Positions 1-6,815 of a DNA stretch of 12,991 nucleotides are shown one piece after another; positions within the stretch are counted from its first letter, which is position 1, and each line of letters opens with the position of its first letter. Both the position numbers and the translations under genes were made by a program. The notes below the pieces were generated by a model that searched no databases, was not told the DNA's origin, and saw nothing but the letters and a program-made list of their open reading frames with translations. The stretch is taken from positions 1 to 12,991 of the forward strand of contig CALDKO010000097.1 of assembly GCA_937898165.1 (NCBI GenBank). The letters are read 5' to 3'. The DNA is from an uncultured bacterium. GTDB lineage: Bacteria > Patescibacteriota > Minisyncoccia > Phycocordibacterales > UBA1006.

Positions 1-2
1 AC

Positions 3-19
3 CAAGGAATTATTCCTTG
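3..19 (-). terminator. Possible terminator hairpin at the end of the ABC operon
   Basis: CAAGGAA (3-9) and TTCCTTG (13-19) form a 7-bp stem around the ATPase stop codon. Any T-tract would lie outside the window, so this stays tentative. Confidence 0.4.
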
Positions 20-690
20 ATTTTCTTTTCGTCCACTATTTGCCCGTCTGATAAATAAATAACTCGGTCGCAATATACAGTGTATTCTGGTTCATGAGTT
101 ACCATAATAATAGTTTGCCCCATATCGTGAAGTTCCTTAAAAACCTCCATTACTGATTCGCTGGATACATTGTCGAGGTTTGCAGTTGGTTCATCGGCAA
201 ATAATATTTTTGGATTATGTGCAACCGCTCGCGCAATGGATACACGTTGTTGTTCGCCTCCCGACATTTGACTGGGTAAATTATTTTCACGATGCCCCAA
301 CCCAATTCGCTCTAATGACTTTTTTGCAATATCTAATACCTCTTTGTCAGTTTTACCCATCATCATCAGTGGCACCATTACGTTTTCAAGAGCAGTTAAT
401 TCCGGAACTAATGCATAATCCTGAAAAATATACCCCAGATTATCTAATCTAAACTTTGTGCGGTCATCATGAGATAAATTAGTTGCATTTACGTCATCAA
501 TGAATATATCTCCCGCTGTTGGGTGATCCAGTAAACCTAGTTGATACATAAATGTAGATTTACCTGCTCCTGATTTTCCCATAATAGCAACAAATTCTCC
601 ATCCTTAATCTCGAGAGAAACACCTTTAAGTACCTGTGTCTCCACAGATCCATTTTTGAATGTTTTTACAATGTTTTTTGCAGTAATCAT
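10..690 (-). CDS. MacB/LolD-type ABC transporter ATPase
   Basis: This 226-residue protein is the ATP-hydrolysing subunit of an ABC system and should sit at the inner face of the membrane, driving the permease encoded just upstream. Visible motifs are Walker A GKSGAGKS (residues 38-45), Q-loop FQD near 89-91, signature MSGGEQQR (142-149), Walker B ILFADEP (162-168) and switch histidine H199 in VTHE. The length and the signature SGGEQQRVSIARA are typical of the MacB/LolD/FtsE group, which pairs with FtsX-like permeases. The ATG lies 6 nt after the permease stop codon, so the two are almost certainly co-transcribed. No good Shine-Dalgarno is seen; an AGGA lies about 13 nt upstream. The substrate cannot be read from the sequence. 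The family call is firm; export versus envelope signalling is open. Confidence 0.93.
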   Translation of the reverse strand: MITAKNIVKTFKNGSVETQVLKGVSLEIKDGEFVAIMGKSGAGKSTFMYQLGLLDHPTAGDIFIDDVNATNLSHDDRTKFRLDNLGYIFQDYALVPELTALENVMVPLMMMGKTDKEVLDIAKKSLERIGLGHRENNLPSQMSGGEQQRVSIARAVAHNPKILFADEPTANLDNVSSESVMEVFKELHDMGQTIIMVTHEPEYTVYCDRVIYLSDGQIVDEKKIKE

Positions 691-696
691 AATTAA

Positions 697-1953
697 TTAT
701 CGTCCTAAAATACTATCCAGTGTGTTTTTATTTACAATCATTCGTGCTGGAATATACCCTGCAAATAATGTAACAATTAATAACAAAAAGAATCGGATTA
801 GCGTCCCTCCAATCGGAGCAGACAAAATTCCATCAGAGAATGGGAAGTTAAGCGGGTGGGCTTGGAAAAAAGGAACTAATAATACATAAATAATTATAAT
901 TCCAAGTACAGAACCAACAACTGCATATACAAAAGATTGTAATATGTATGCAAATTCAATTGCACCACTGGTAACTCCAATCCCTTTTAAAATCCCAATA
1001 TACTTACGCCTGGTAACTGCATTAATAAAAATAACAATGAAAATAGTAATCGATGCCACAATAATACCAATTAATCCAATCATATTTCCTAATAGTCCGA
1101 ACGCAAGTTTAATCTGATTCAAGAAATCTGGGATAGCCTCTGTAGCAGTTTGAATTTTTGCAAATCGATCAAATCCGTATGCATATAACGCATCACGAAC
1201 AGATTCATCGGTTACCGTTCCATCAGTCATCACAGCAATTTCATCAGCGTTCAGGCTTGGTCGTTCTGCAAATTGTAGAAAATCATTTTTGGTAATAAAT
1301 GCACGGAATGATACTTCTCCTACTTTTGATTTAATAATTCCTTTTACAATGAATTCTTTTGTTTTTCCGTCCACGGTAACTTTTACCTTATCTCCTGGAT
1401 ATACTCCGTCCAACGATCCAAATCCATCTCCGAACGCACTGGAAAACCGTCGTAATAATGTTGACCCCATTAATATATAACCACTTTCATTTTCATTTAA
1501 ATATTCGCCCTCGATAACATATTTTGATAGATTGGTAAGATTGTCTTCTTGTGCAACATCAATACCCAACAATGCGGATCCTACAGTATCACGTTCAGTA
1601 TTAAAATCCCGGCGTGTTAGGTAATTTGCCTCAAAATTTGCGCCTGCACTGTATCGTTCGTTCCATTTTGTAACACCAGCAATCGTTGGTAGTGTTTTCA
1701 AAATATCCTGCGTATTTTCAATATATGGTTTCCCAGATAGTTTCGTAATGATCACGTTTCCTGTATATTGCTGTCGGTTTGCAATATTTCCACCTTCAAT
1801 TAGTCCTACTAAAATACCAGAAACCACCACCATGTTCAAAAAGGTCAGCATCATAATAAAAACAATCAATAATGTCGTCCAAATGTTAGCACGGCGTAAT
1901 TGACGAACACCCAGAAATGTTCCGACACGAATAGTAGTAAGGAAATTTTTCAT
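697..1953 (-). CDS. MacB/FtsX-family ABC transporter permease
   Basis: This is the membrane subunit partnering the adjacent ATPase. It has the MacB/FtsX layout: one transmembrane helix near residues 25-50, a large extracytoplasmic domain (about 55-270), then three helices near 285-312, 335-362 and 384-402, ending in a short cytoplasmic tail. The segment RRKYIGILKGIGVTSGAI after the second helix matches the coupling region typical of FtsX domains. I start it at ATG 1953 (418 residues). The longer frame would start at a GTG that falls inside a probable -10 element (TATACT, 1971-1966). MacB-type proteins couple cytoplasmic ATP hydrolysis to movements outside the membrane rather than passing substrate through a pore. 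A hairpin terminator and a candidate promoter separate it from the adaptor gene, so its level may be set independently. Confidence 0.9.
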   Translation of the reverse strand: MKNFLTTIRVGTFLGVRQLRRANIWTTLLIVFIMMLTFLNMVVVSGILVGLIEGGNIANRQQYTGNVIITKLSGKPYIENTQDILKTLPTIAGVTKWNERYSAGANFEANYLTRRDFNTERDTVGSALLGIDVAQEDNLTNLSKYVIEGEYLNENESGYILMGSTLLRRFSSAFGDGFGSLDGVYPGDKVKVTVDGKTKEFIVKGIIKSKVGEVSFRAFITKNDFLQFAERPSLNADEIAVMTDGTVTDESVRDALYAYGFDRFAKIQTATEAIPDFLNQIKLAFGLLGNMIGLIGIIVASITIFIVIFINAVTRRKYIGILKGIGVTSGAIEFAYILQSFVYAVVGSVLGIIIIYVLLVPFFQAHPLNFPFSDGILSAPIGGTLIRFFLLLIVTLFAGYIPARMIVNKNTLDSILGR

Positions 1954-1965
1954 ATAATATAAGCT

Positions 1966-1994
1966 AGTATACACAAAAAACTGAATTTTGAGAA
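1966..1994 (-). promoter_or_regulatory. Candidate promoter of the permease-ATPase pair
   Basis: On the minus strand, TTCTCA (1994-1989, 4 of 6 to TTGACA) is followed after 17 nt by TATACT (1971-1966). The predicted RNA would start near 1959, leaving a leader of only about 6 nt before ATG 1953. It follows directly on the terminator hairpin of the adaptor gene. Confidence 0.45.
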
Positions 1995-1996
1995 AT

Positions 1997-2024
1997 AAAA
2001 ATAAGACCTGGAAGTCTTATTTTT
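1997..2024 (-). terminator. Hairpin terminator between adaptor and permease genes
   Basis: An 11-bp perfect inverted repeat (1997-2007 with 2014-2024, 6-nt loop) lies a few bases after the adaptor stop codon. Its arms end in A/T tracts on both sides, so on the minus strand it gives a stem followed by TTTTT. It lies inside what should be a functional operon, so it probably acts as a partial terminator that lowers permease and ATPase expression relative to the adaptor. Confidence 0.7.
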
Positions 2025-2029
2025 AAACA

Positions 2030-3550
2030 CTATTTTGCAACTGGTAGTGATACAACATCCCCTGCCACAAGTCCTGAAATAATTTCTGTTGATCCATCTG
2101 ACCCGCGTATACCAACTTTTACTTCTCTTTCAATAGTTTTTTTATCATCAGTTGTATCAACAATATCTACAAAGAATTTACGTTTTACTTTATCTTCACG
2201 AATATAGTTTCCTGGAATGGTTACTACATTTTCTTTTTGTCCTACAATAATTTTTACGGTTGATGTCATTCCAGATCGAATACGGTCATCTTTTTCTGAA
2301 AACAATACCGTTCCCTCATACACAGGGACACCATCAATAATAGTTTCTGCGGGATTAATAGTTGCTAATGTTCCTGTAAAAATAACATCAGGTCCATATG
2401 CATCCAGGGTTATATCAACTGGAGTATTTGGCATGACTCGTGACACATCAATCTCTGGAATTTTAATTACAACCTTATACTGATCTGTAGCCAACATACT
2501 TACACCCGGTGATGTATCTTTTGAAATACCAATAGTTGATTCACCCTCTTTTAGATCTACTGATGAAATAGTCCCTGAAAAGGGTGCAATAATGCGACGA
2601 CGGCTCATCGCTGAGGCAATTTGACTCATACTGGCTTGTGCCTGATCTACTCGCGCTTGGAGCACTGACGCTGCATCACCTGACACATCAGCACGTGCAA
2701 TTTCAATGGCACGATCGCGTGCAGCCAAAGCTGTTTCGTATGCATTTTTAAGTGACGCATATGATGACGATCGATCATTAGGAACTGGAACTACCCATTT
2801 TGCATTTGTATATGCTGTTGCATTTGGAAATTGAATAAACAAACCTTTTGTTCCGAGCGGTACGCGTGACGTAACTGTTAATGGTGTATTTCCACTTTCT
2901 AGTCCAGAATATTCAATTGATGCACCTGTATCAGCTGCTGATGGATAAATTCGTAAATTATATGTTCCAGAAATATCTCCCTGGTATGATCCATAGATAG
3001 TTGGAGCTTCTTGGTCTGCAAATACGTCATCAGGATATGCTTCTAAATTCCCATACAAATTTCGTTTCGCGGTTTCAACGATCGCATCTTGTTCACGAGT
3101 TACTTTATCCAAGTTTGTATTTCCTTGATTCAAGTTAGCCTGTGCAATAATCAATCCTGCACGAGCACTGGCATATTGCGCACGTAAATCACCCATTTCA
3201 AGCTCTGCTAATATCTGACCTTTTTTAACTTGTTGGCCTTCGGTAACAAACACCTTATCTACTCGTCCTGAATCTGCAAACCCCAAGTTTACTGAATTAA
3301 TTGATTCTGTACGCCCTGAAAGAATTACTTCATCTACAATATTTTTAGTAACAACCGTAAAAGGCGTATTCACTGTTCCTTTTTGTGATCCACTAATAAT
3401 AGAAAATAATATAATACCAAAAACAATAACCCCAACGATTGTTTTCTTTCGATGATTAATCCATAAAAATTTACTGGTAGTTACAGATTTATTTTTTGCC
3501 AGTACTGCAAGGTCTTTAGCTTGTACAACTTGTTTTTTGATAGATTCCAT
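2030..3550 (-). CDS. HlyD/MacA-like membrane fusion (adaptor) protein with inserted domain
   Basis: This 506-residue protein is the extracytoplasmic adaptor of the ABC set. It has an N-terminal cytoplasmic stretch, one membrane anchor (about 37-53), and a split biotinyl-lipoyl-like barrel: GRVDKVFVTEGQQVKKGQILAE around 95-117, then IIAPFSGTISSVDLKEGE around 320-337. Beta-barrel and membrane-proximal domains follow (about 355-506), including the SGMTSTVKI segment near 427-434 typical of the family. Between the two barrel halves lie the usual coiled-coil helices (about 119-165 and 262-316). A roughly 95-residue segment rich in Gly, Ser, Thr, Tyr and predicted strands sits where the hairpin tip should be (about 168-260). 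Such adaptors often contact TolC through this tip; a CPR cell is not expected to have TolC. The start ATG lies 8 nt after a TATAAT box, implying a leaderless mRNA. Confidence 0.88.
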   Translation of the reverse strand: MESIKKQVVQAKDLAVLAKNKSVTTSKFLWINHRKKTIVGVIVFGIILFSIISGSQKGTVNTPFTVVTKNIVDEVILSGRTESINSVNLGFADSGRVDKVFVTEGQQVKKGQILAELEMGDLRAQYASARAGLIIAQANLNQGNTNLDKVTREQDAIVETAKRNLYGNLEAYPDDVFADQEAPTIYGSYQGDISGTYNLRIYPSAADTGASIEYSGLESGNTPLTVTSRVPLGTKGLFIQFPNATAYTNAKWVVPVPNDRSSSYASLKNAYETALAARDRAIEIARADVSGDAASVLQARVDQAQASMSQIASAMSRRRIIAPFSGTISSVDLKEGESTIGISKDTSPGVSMLATDQYKVVIKIPEIDVSRVMPNTPVDITLDAYGPDVIFTGTLATINPAETIIDGVPVYEGTVLFSEKDDRIRSGMTSTVKIIVGQKENVVTIPGNYIREDKVKRKFFVDIVDTTDDKKTIEREVKVGIRGSDGSTEIISGLVAGDVVSLPVAK

Positions 3551-3558
3551 ATGTGCGG

Positions 3559-3587
3559 ATTATACCCTAAAATGGGTATTTGGTAAA
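3559..3587 (-). promoter_or_regulatory. Promoter of the adaptor gene (leaderless architecture)
   Basis: On the minus strand TTTACC (3587-3582) is followed after 17 nt by a perfect TATAAT (3564-3559). The -10 ends 8 nt before ATG 3550, so transcription should begin at or next to the start codon. The -35 begins just after the T-tract of the preceding gene's terminator. Confidence 0.65.
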
Positions 3588-3588
3588 C

Positions 3589-3617
3589 AAAAAACCACCC
3601 AATATATTGAGTGGTTT
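3589..3617 (-). terminator. Terminator of the cupin-like gene
   Basis: An 11-bp hairpin (3592-3602 with 3607-3617, loop TATA, one G-U pair) is followed on the minus strand by a run of six T (3594-3589). It lies about 15 nt after the stop codon at 3633 and directly ahead of the adaptor gene's -35 element. Confidence 0.75.
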
Positions 3618-3632
3618 ATTATGCTAATTAAA

Positions 3633-4202
3633 TTATTTCCCTACAATTAAATCTACAATGTCGTGACTGGAAATATTAAAATCTTTATACCACGGATTAT
3701 AGTCTATTGCCTGGAAAAGTATTTCCAAAATTTCGATTTTTGTTAATTTACGAAATAATTCTTTTCTTTTAAGATCCATTTTTTTACCTTCGAATAATTT
3801 ACCGGTTACCATTAATGAATATACCGAATAATTTGATGGTGCAACGTAATGCCAACCATCCGGCTCCAGCATTTCATACCGACAATTTTCAGTAAGAAGT
3901 AATTTACAATCAATCGTTTTGGGAGTTTCATTAGTTTCCGAATGACCAATTCCCATTTCATATTCACCGTGAATAATTTTGATCGCTGATTCCCAAGGAT
4001 GATAATGCCATAATGCTTCAATATTTGGTTTGCACGGTTGAATTTTATGTAGGAAAACTCTTTTGTCTTCTACAGGAAACCAAATACGACTTACAAATGG
4101 TTTGTAATCATCAATATACATGGTTCTTATTTCGCCATTTTTTGCTTTATCAAAAAGCAATTGAGGAAGGCAATTCTCCACATTTTTGAGGAACTGTAAC
4201 AT
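3633..4202 (-). CDS. Probable cupin-fold protein of unknown substrate
   Basis: I do not recognise a named gene, but the 189-residue protein carries a cupin-like pattern. Motif 1 is HYHPWE (H66, H68, E71) followed by a Gly at 79. Motif 2 is PDGWH (P114, G116, H118) with N124 after it. In cupins the His-X-His, Glu and later His bind a metal. The spacing is slightly shorter than the classic consensus. The N-terminal 60 residues and the lysine-rich C-terminal helix (about 139-189) are not explained by the cupin core. No signal peptide or membrane helix is seen, so it should be cytoplasmic. It appears to be a single-gene unit with its own TTGACA promoter and terminator. It could be a sugar isomerase, dioxygenase or non-catalytic ligand sensor; context does not decide. 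Confidence 0.6.
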   Translation of the reverse strand: MLQFLKNVENCLPQLLFDKAKNGEIRTMYIDDYKPFVSRIWFPVEDKRVFLHKIQPCKPNIEALWHYHPWESAIKIIHGEYEMGIGHSETNETPKTIDCKLLLTENCRYEMLEPDGWHYVAPSNYSVYSLMVTGKLFEGKKMDLKRKELFRKLTKIEILEILFQAIDYNPWYKDFNISSHDIVDLIVGK

Positions 4203-4220
4203 AATCTTTCTTTTTTACTA

Positions 4221-4248
4221 TTTATAAACAAAACGGAACTAATGTCAA
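4221..4248 (-). promoter_or_regulatory. Promoter of the cupin-like gene
   Basis: A perfect TTGACA (4248-4243) is followed after 16 nt by TATAAA (4226-4221) on the minus strand. Transcription would start near 4214, giving a leader of about 12 nt with a purine-rich AAAGAAAG just before the ATG, the closest thing to a Shine-Dalgarno in the window. Confidence 0.65.
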
Positions 4249-4260
4249 TGCTATACAGAT

Positions 4261-4293
4261 AATAAAAAAACACCGTTATGGTGTTTTTTTATT
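4261..4293 (-). terminator. Terminator of typA
   Basis: A 14-bp perfect inverted repeat (4261-4274 with 4280-4293, 5-nt loop) with a CACC/GGTG core flanked by seven A and seven T. It is symmetrical and so could act on both strands. The typA stop codon (4294-4292) is partly inside the stem. Confidence 0.85.
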
Positions 4294-6106
4294 ATCCTTT
4301 CTTTGCACGTTGTCGAATTGATTCTTGAAGAATTTGTTTTCGCAAACGAGTAGATTTTGGAGTGATTTCCAAATATTCATCTTCGTTCATTAATTCCAAT
4401 CCTCGTTCAATATTAATTTCCAATGGTGGAATAAGGGTAATTGCTTCATCAGTTCCTGATGCGCGCATGTTGGTAAGTTGTTTTCCTTTCGTTGGGTTTA
4501 CCGCCATTTCATCACCTTTTGAAGTGTTTCCGATTACCATACCTTCGTATACTTCCACGTTAGGCCCAATATACAACACTCCACGTTCTTGGAGATTTCC
4601 AAGTGAGAATGCCAACACTTTTCCTGTTTCCATAGAAGTCATTGATCCAGCTAATCGTTTTTGGATTGCGCCAGCGTGTGGTCGGAATTCCAAGAACCGT
4701 GATGACATGATTCCTTGTCCTCGTGTATCTACCATGAATTGTCCACGGTAACCGAATATTCCACGTGTTGGACCTTCGAATACCATACGAACAGTTGCTT
4801 CGTGAATTTTCATATCTTTCATGATAAATCCTCGCATTCCAAGTTTTTCAATAACTACACCTTGGTAATCGTTTGGACAATCAATGGTAATTTCTTCGAA
4901 CGGTTCATGGGTTTGACCGTCGACTTCTTTAAAGATTACCTGTGGTTGTGACACTTGAATTTCAAAACCTTCACGTCGCATGTTTTCGAGTAATACCGCA
5001 ATGTGCATTTCACCACGACCGAACACTTTGAAACCTTCAATTGATCGTTCACTACTTGGTGCAAAATCTACTCGCAATCCTACGTTTACTTCCAATTCTC
5101 GTTCCAATCGCTCACGAATCTGTCGGGTCGTTACGAATTTTCCTTCACGTCCTGCAAATGGTGAGTTGTTTACCAAAAAATCAAGTACAATAGTAGGTTC
5201 ATCAACGGTGATAGCTGGCAACGGTTCTGCTGTTGCATCGGTTGCAATAGTTTCTCCAATGAAAATGTCCGCAATCCCGGCAATCATTACAATGTCACCT
5301 GCGATAGCTGACTCAACTTCTTTTTTCTGAGTACCTTCAAACGTAAACAATTTTGTAATCTTACCATTTCGAGTTTCTCCGTCAGGTTTTTTAATAATTA
5401 CGTTTTGTCCGTTTTTAACAATACCTTCATATACACGTCCAACTGCCATACGTCCAAGAAAGTTATCATATGCAAGGTTAAATGCCTGCATACGGAAAGC
5501 TTTTGAGGTATCGTTCGCTGCTGGTGGAACTTTTTCAATAATAGTGTCAAATAATGGTTCCAAGTTTACCAATTCATCAGACATTTCACGTTTTGCGGTC
5601 CCGTCTCGTCCAATTGCGTATACAGTTGTAAAATCCAATTGTTCATCAGTTGCACCAAGTTCCATAAATAATTCAAATACTTCGTCATGAGCCCGAGAAA
5701 CATCTGCTCCTGGTTTATCAATTTTGTTCAAAACCAAAATAGGTTTTAAACCAAGTTCAAGAGATTTTTTAAGTACGAATCGAGTTTGCGGCATTGGACC
5801 CTCCTGTGCATCCACAACCAACAATACCGAATCAATTGATCGGAGTACACGTTCAACCTCTGAACCAAAGTCGGCGTGACCTGGTGTATCTACAATATTG
5901 ATTTTTGTTTTTTCACCAGTTAATTTTGATGTGTAAAACACTGATGTGTTTTTTGCATAAATCGTAATTCCTCGTTCTTGTTCTAGGGCATTACTATCCA
6001 TAGAAACACCTTCTTCGCGCATTCCACACTGTTCCAGCATGTTGTCAGTCAAAGTTGTTTTTCCGTGGTCTACGTGTGCGATAATTGCAATGTTTCGAAT
6101 TTCCAT
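4292..6106 (-). CDS. typA: Translational GTPase TypA/BipA
   Basis: This is a full-length ribosome-associated GTPase (604 residues, normal for TypA/BipA). The G domain shows G1 AHVDHGKT (10-17), G2 RGIT (45-48), G3 DTPGHAD (73-79) and G4 NKID (127-130). EF-G-like domains II, III and V follow, and then the C-terminal domain typical of this family, containing MAVNPTKGKQLTNMRASG. TypA binds the 70S ribosome near the EF-G site and helps 50S assembly and growth under stress in other bacteria. The ATG at 6106 is the natural start, since MEIRNIAIIAHVDHGKTTL is the conserved N-terminus. It is a single-gene unit with its own terminator. The promoter is not clear: a TATATT (6124-6119) lies 12 nt before the ATG without a good -35. 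It is transcribed divergently from the 6198 gene. Confidence 0.97.
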   Translation of the reverse strand: MEIRNIAIIAHVDHGKTTLTDNMLEQCGMREEGVSMDSNALEQERGITIYAKNTSVFYTSKLTGEKTKINIVDTPGHADFGSEVERVLRSIDSVLLVVDAQEGPMPQTRFVLKKSLELGLKPILVLNKIDKPGADVSRAHDEVFELFMELGATDEQLDFTTVYAIGRDGTAKREMSDELVNLEPLFDTIIEKVPPAANDTSKAFRMQAFNLAYDNFLGRMAVGRVYEGIVKNGQNVIIKKPDGETRNGKITKLFTFEGTQKKEVESAIAGDIVMIAGIADIFIGETIATDATAEPLPAITVDEPTIVLDFLVNNSPFAGREGKFVTTRQIRERLERELEVNVGLRVDFAPSSERSIEGFKVFGRGEMHIAVLLENMRREGFEIQVSQPQVIFKEVDGQTHEPFEEITIDCPNDYQGVVIEKLGMRGFIMKDMKIHEATVRMVFEGPTRGIFGYRGQFMVDTRGQGIMSSRFLEFRPHAGAIQKRLAGSMTSMETGKVLAFSLGNLQERGVLYIGPNVEVYEGMVIGNTSKGDEMAVNPTKGKQLTNMRASGTDEAITLIPPLEINIERGLELMNEDEYLEITPKSTRLRKQILQESIRQRAKKG

Positions 6107-6152
6107 AATAAGTTAAATAATATAAATAATACTGGGTAACTGTACACGAAAA

Positions 6153-6181
6153 TTGACAAAAAGTCTAGTGTTTCCTATACT
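6153..6181 (+). promoter_or_regulatory. Strong consensus promoter of the 85-residue orphan gene
   Basis: A perfect TTGACA (6153-6158), 17-nt spacer and TATACT (6176-6181) form the best sigma70-type promoter in the window. Transcription should begin near 6188, about 10 nt before ATG 6198. Confidence 0.8.
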
Positions 6182-6197
6182 AATTAAAAATCACACC

Positions 6198-6455
6198 ATG
6201 AATAAGTATCAATTAGTCTATTTTGGTTATATTGAACCAATTATAGAGAAAGTAACGTATGTAAAGCATTTTGTTCAAGCAAGATTGCGTTGGATGGATT
6301 TAAAATTATTTCCCCCAAAAAATTGCAAAGATCACAGACTAAACATGGATTATTTCATGTTGGAAACCCTCCCAAAAGAAAAAAGGAGTAATTATATAAA
6401 AAATTTGCAAAAAATAAGAGACACTACCTGCAGGAATAACTGCAAAACACATTAG
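6198..6455 (+). CDS. Small basic orphan protein (85 residues)
   Basis: I do not recognise this protein. It is taken as a gene because it is framed by a near-perfect promoter about 16 nt upstream and a strong terminator whose stem contains its stop codon. The start at ATG 6198 is chosen because an upstream alternative would begin within the -35 box. The product is basic and aromatic-rich at its N-terminus, with no clear membrane helix or signal peptide. Cysteines occur in KNCKDH (mid-protein) and in a C-terminal CRNNCKTH, which could bind a metal, though this pattern matches no family I can name. No Shine-Dalgarno is present. It might alternatively be a small RNA with a chance reading frame; the three-part framing favours a real transcript either way. 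Confidence 0.55.
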   Translation: MNKYQLVYFGYIEPIIEKVTYVKHFVQARLRWMDLKLFPPKNCKDHRLNMDYFMLETLPKEKRSNYIKNLQKIRDTTCRNNCKTH

Positions 6456-6473
6456 TTTATCTAATGTGTTTTT
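6444..6473 (+). terminator. Terminator of the 85-residue orphan gene
   Basis: A 12-bp perfect inverted repeat (6444-6455 with 6461-6472, loop TTTAT) ends in a T run on the plus strand. The stop codon TAG (6453-6455) lies inside the 5' arm, so translation reaching the stop would disturb the hairpin. It sits 13 nt before the extended -10 of the next gene. Confidence 0.8.
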
Positions 6474-6485
6474 ATATTACAAATA

Positions 6486-6494
6486 TGTTACTAT
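6486..6494 (+). promoter_or_regulatory. Extended -10 promoter, leaderless, of the 67-residue gene
   Basis: TGt-TACTAT (6486-6494) ends 7 nt before ATG 6502, placing the transcription start at the initiation codon. A shifted TATAAT (6492-6497) overlaps it but would put the start inside the gene. No -35 match is visible. Confidence 0.6.
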
Positions 6495-6501
6495 AATACA
6501 T

Positions 6502-6705
6502 ATGGAACAAACAACTACTATTTTATTAATTATCCTTGGGTCGGTTTCTGGAATATTAATTTTATTGTTAATCACTATTGGCTTCCAGATCTGGAAACTG
6601 ATCAGAACATTACAACGTGTTGCTTCTCTTTTTTCTGATGAAGCCGACCACATGCAAAAAATTATTAGCAAGGTGCGAAACAAGGTCCACAAAATCCTTG
6701 AATAA
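6502..6705 (+). CDS. Small single-pass membrane protein (67 residues)
   Basis: The product has one strongly hydrophobic helix (about residues 7-27) followed by a basic segment and an amphipathic, charged tail of about 35 residues. This is the layout of small membrane-anchored proteins loosely resembling DUF948 or YtxH types that are common in CPR genomes; I cannot assign a family firmly. The start is set at ATG 6502 rather than the upstream in-frame ATG, because the -10 element lies between them and ends 7 nt before 6502. It is followed by its own terminator and then by another small single-pass protein, so the two may act at the same membrane site. No function is claimed. Confidence 0.7.
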   Translation: MEQTTTILLIILGSVSGILILLLITIGFQIWKLIRTLQRVASLFSDEADHMQKIISKVRNKVHKILE

Positions 6706-6708
6706 AAC

Positions 6709-6717
6709 TTATCCACA
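6709..6717 (+). other. Perfect DnaA-box sequence (single)
   Basis: TTATCCACA, the E. coli consensus DnaA box, occurs once, just after the stop of the 67-residue gene and next to its terminator. I see no cluster of further boxes here, so it is not evidence of an origin by itself. Confidence 0.3.
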
Positions 6718-6718
6718 G

Positions 6719-6741
6719 AAACACACTAAAATGTGTTTTTT
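6719..6741 (+). terminator. Terminator of the 67-residue gene
   Basis: A 7-bp stem (AAACACA 6719-6725 with TGTGTTT 6732-6738, 6-nt loop) continues into a run of T to 6741. It is weaker than the other terminators because the stem is AT-rich. Confidence 0.6.
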
Positions 6742-6747
6742 GTTTTG

Positions 6748-6756
6748 TGTTATACT
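6748..6756 (+). promoter_or_regulatory. Extended -10 promoter upstream of the YtxH-like gene
   Basis: TGt-TATACT (6748-6756) is a good extended -10. It would give an untranslated leader of about 53 nt before ATG 6816, unusually long for this window. A weaker pair, TTGGTG (6779-6784) and CTATCT (6802-6807) with 17-nt spacing, ends 8 nt before the ATG and could give a leaderless form. Confidence 0.5.
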
Positions 6757-6815
6757 CATGGATGTAATCAATGAATAATTGGTGAAATTTTATTAAGTAA
6801 TCTATCTGTCAACAT

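Noticed and set aside
1954..1974. Upstream GTG start giving seven extra residues on the permease
   Set aside because: It lies inside the probable -10 element; ATG 1953 gives a normal N-terminus for the family.
6705..6815. Replication origin
   Set aside because: Only one DnaA box, no repeat cluster, no dnaA/dnaN nearby, and gene orientation switches back at 8255.
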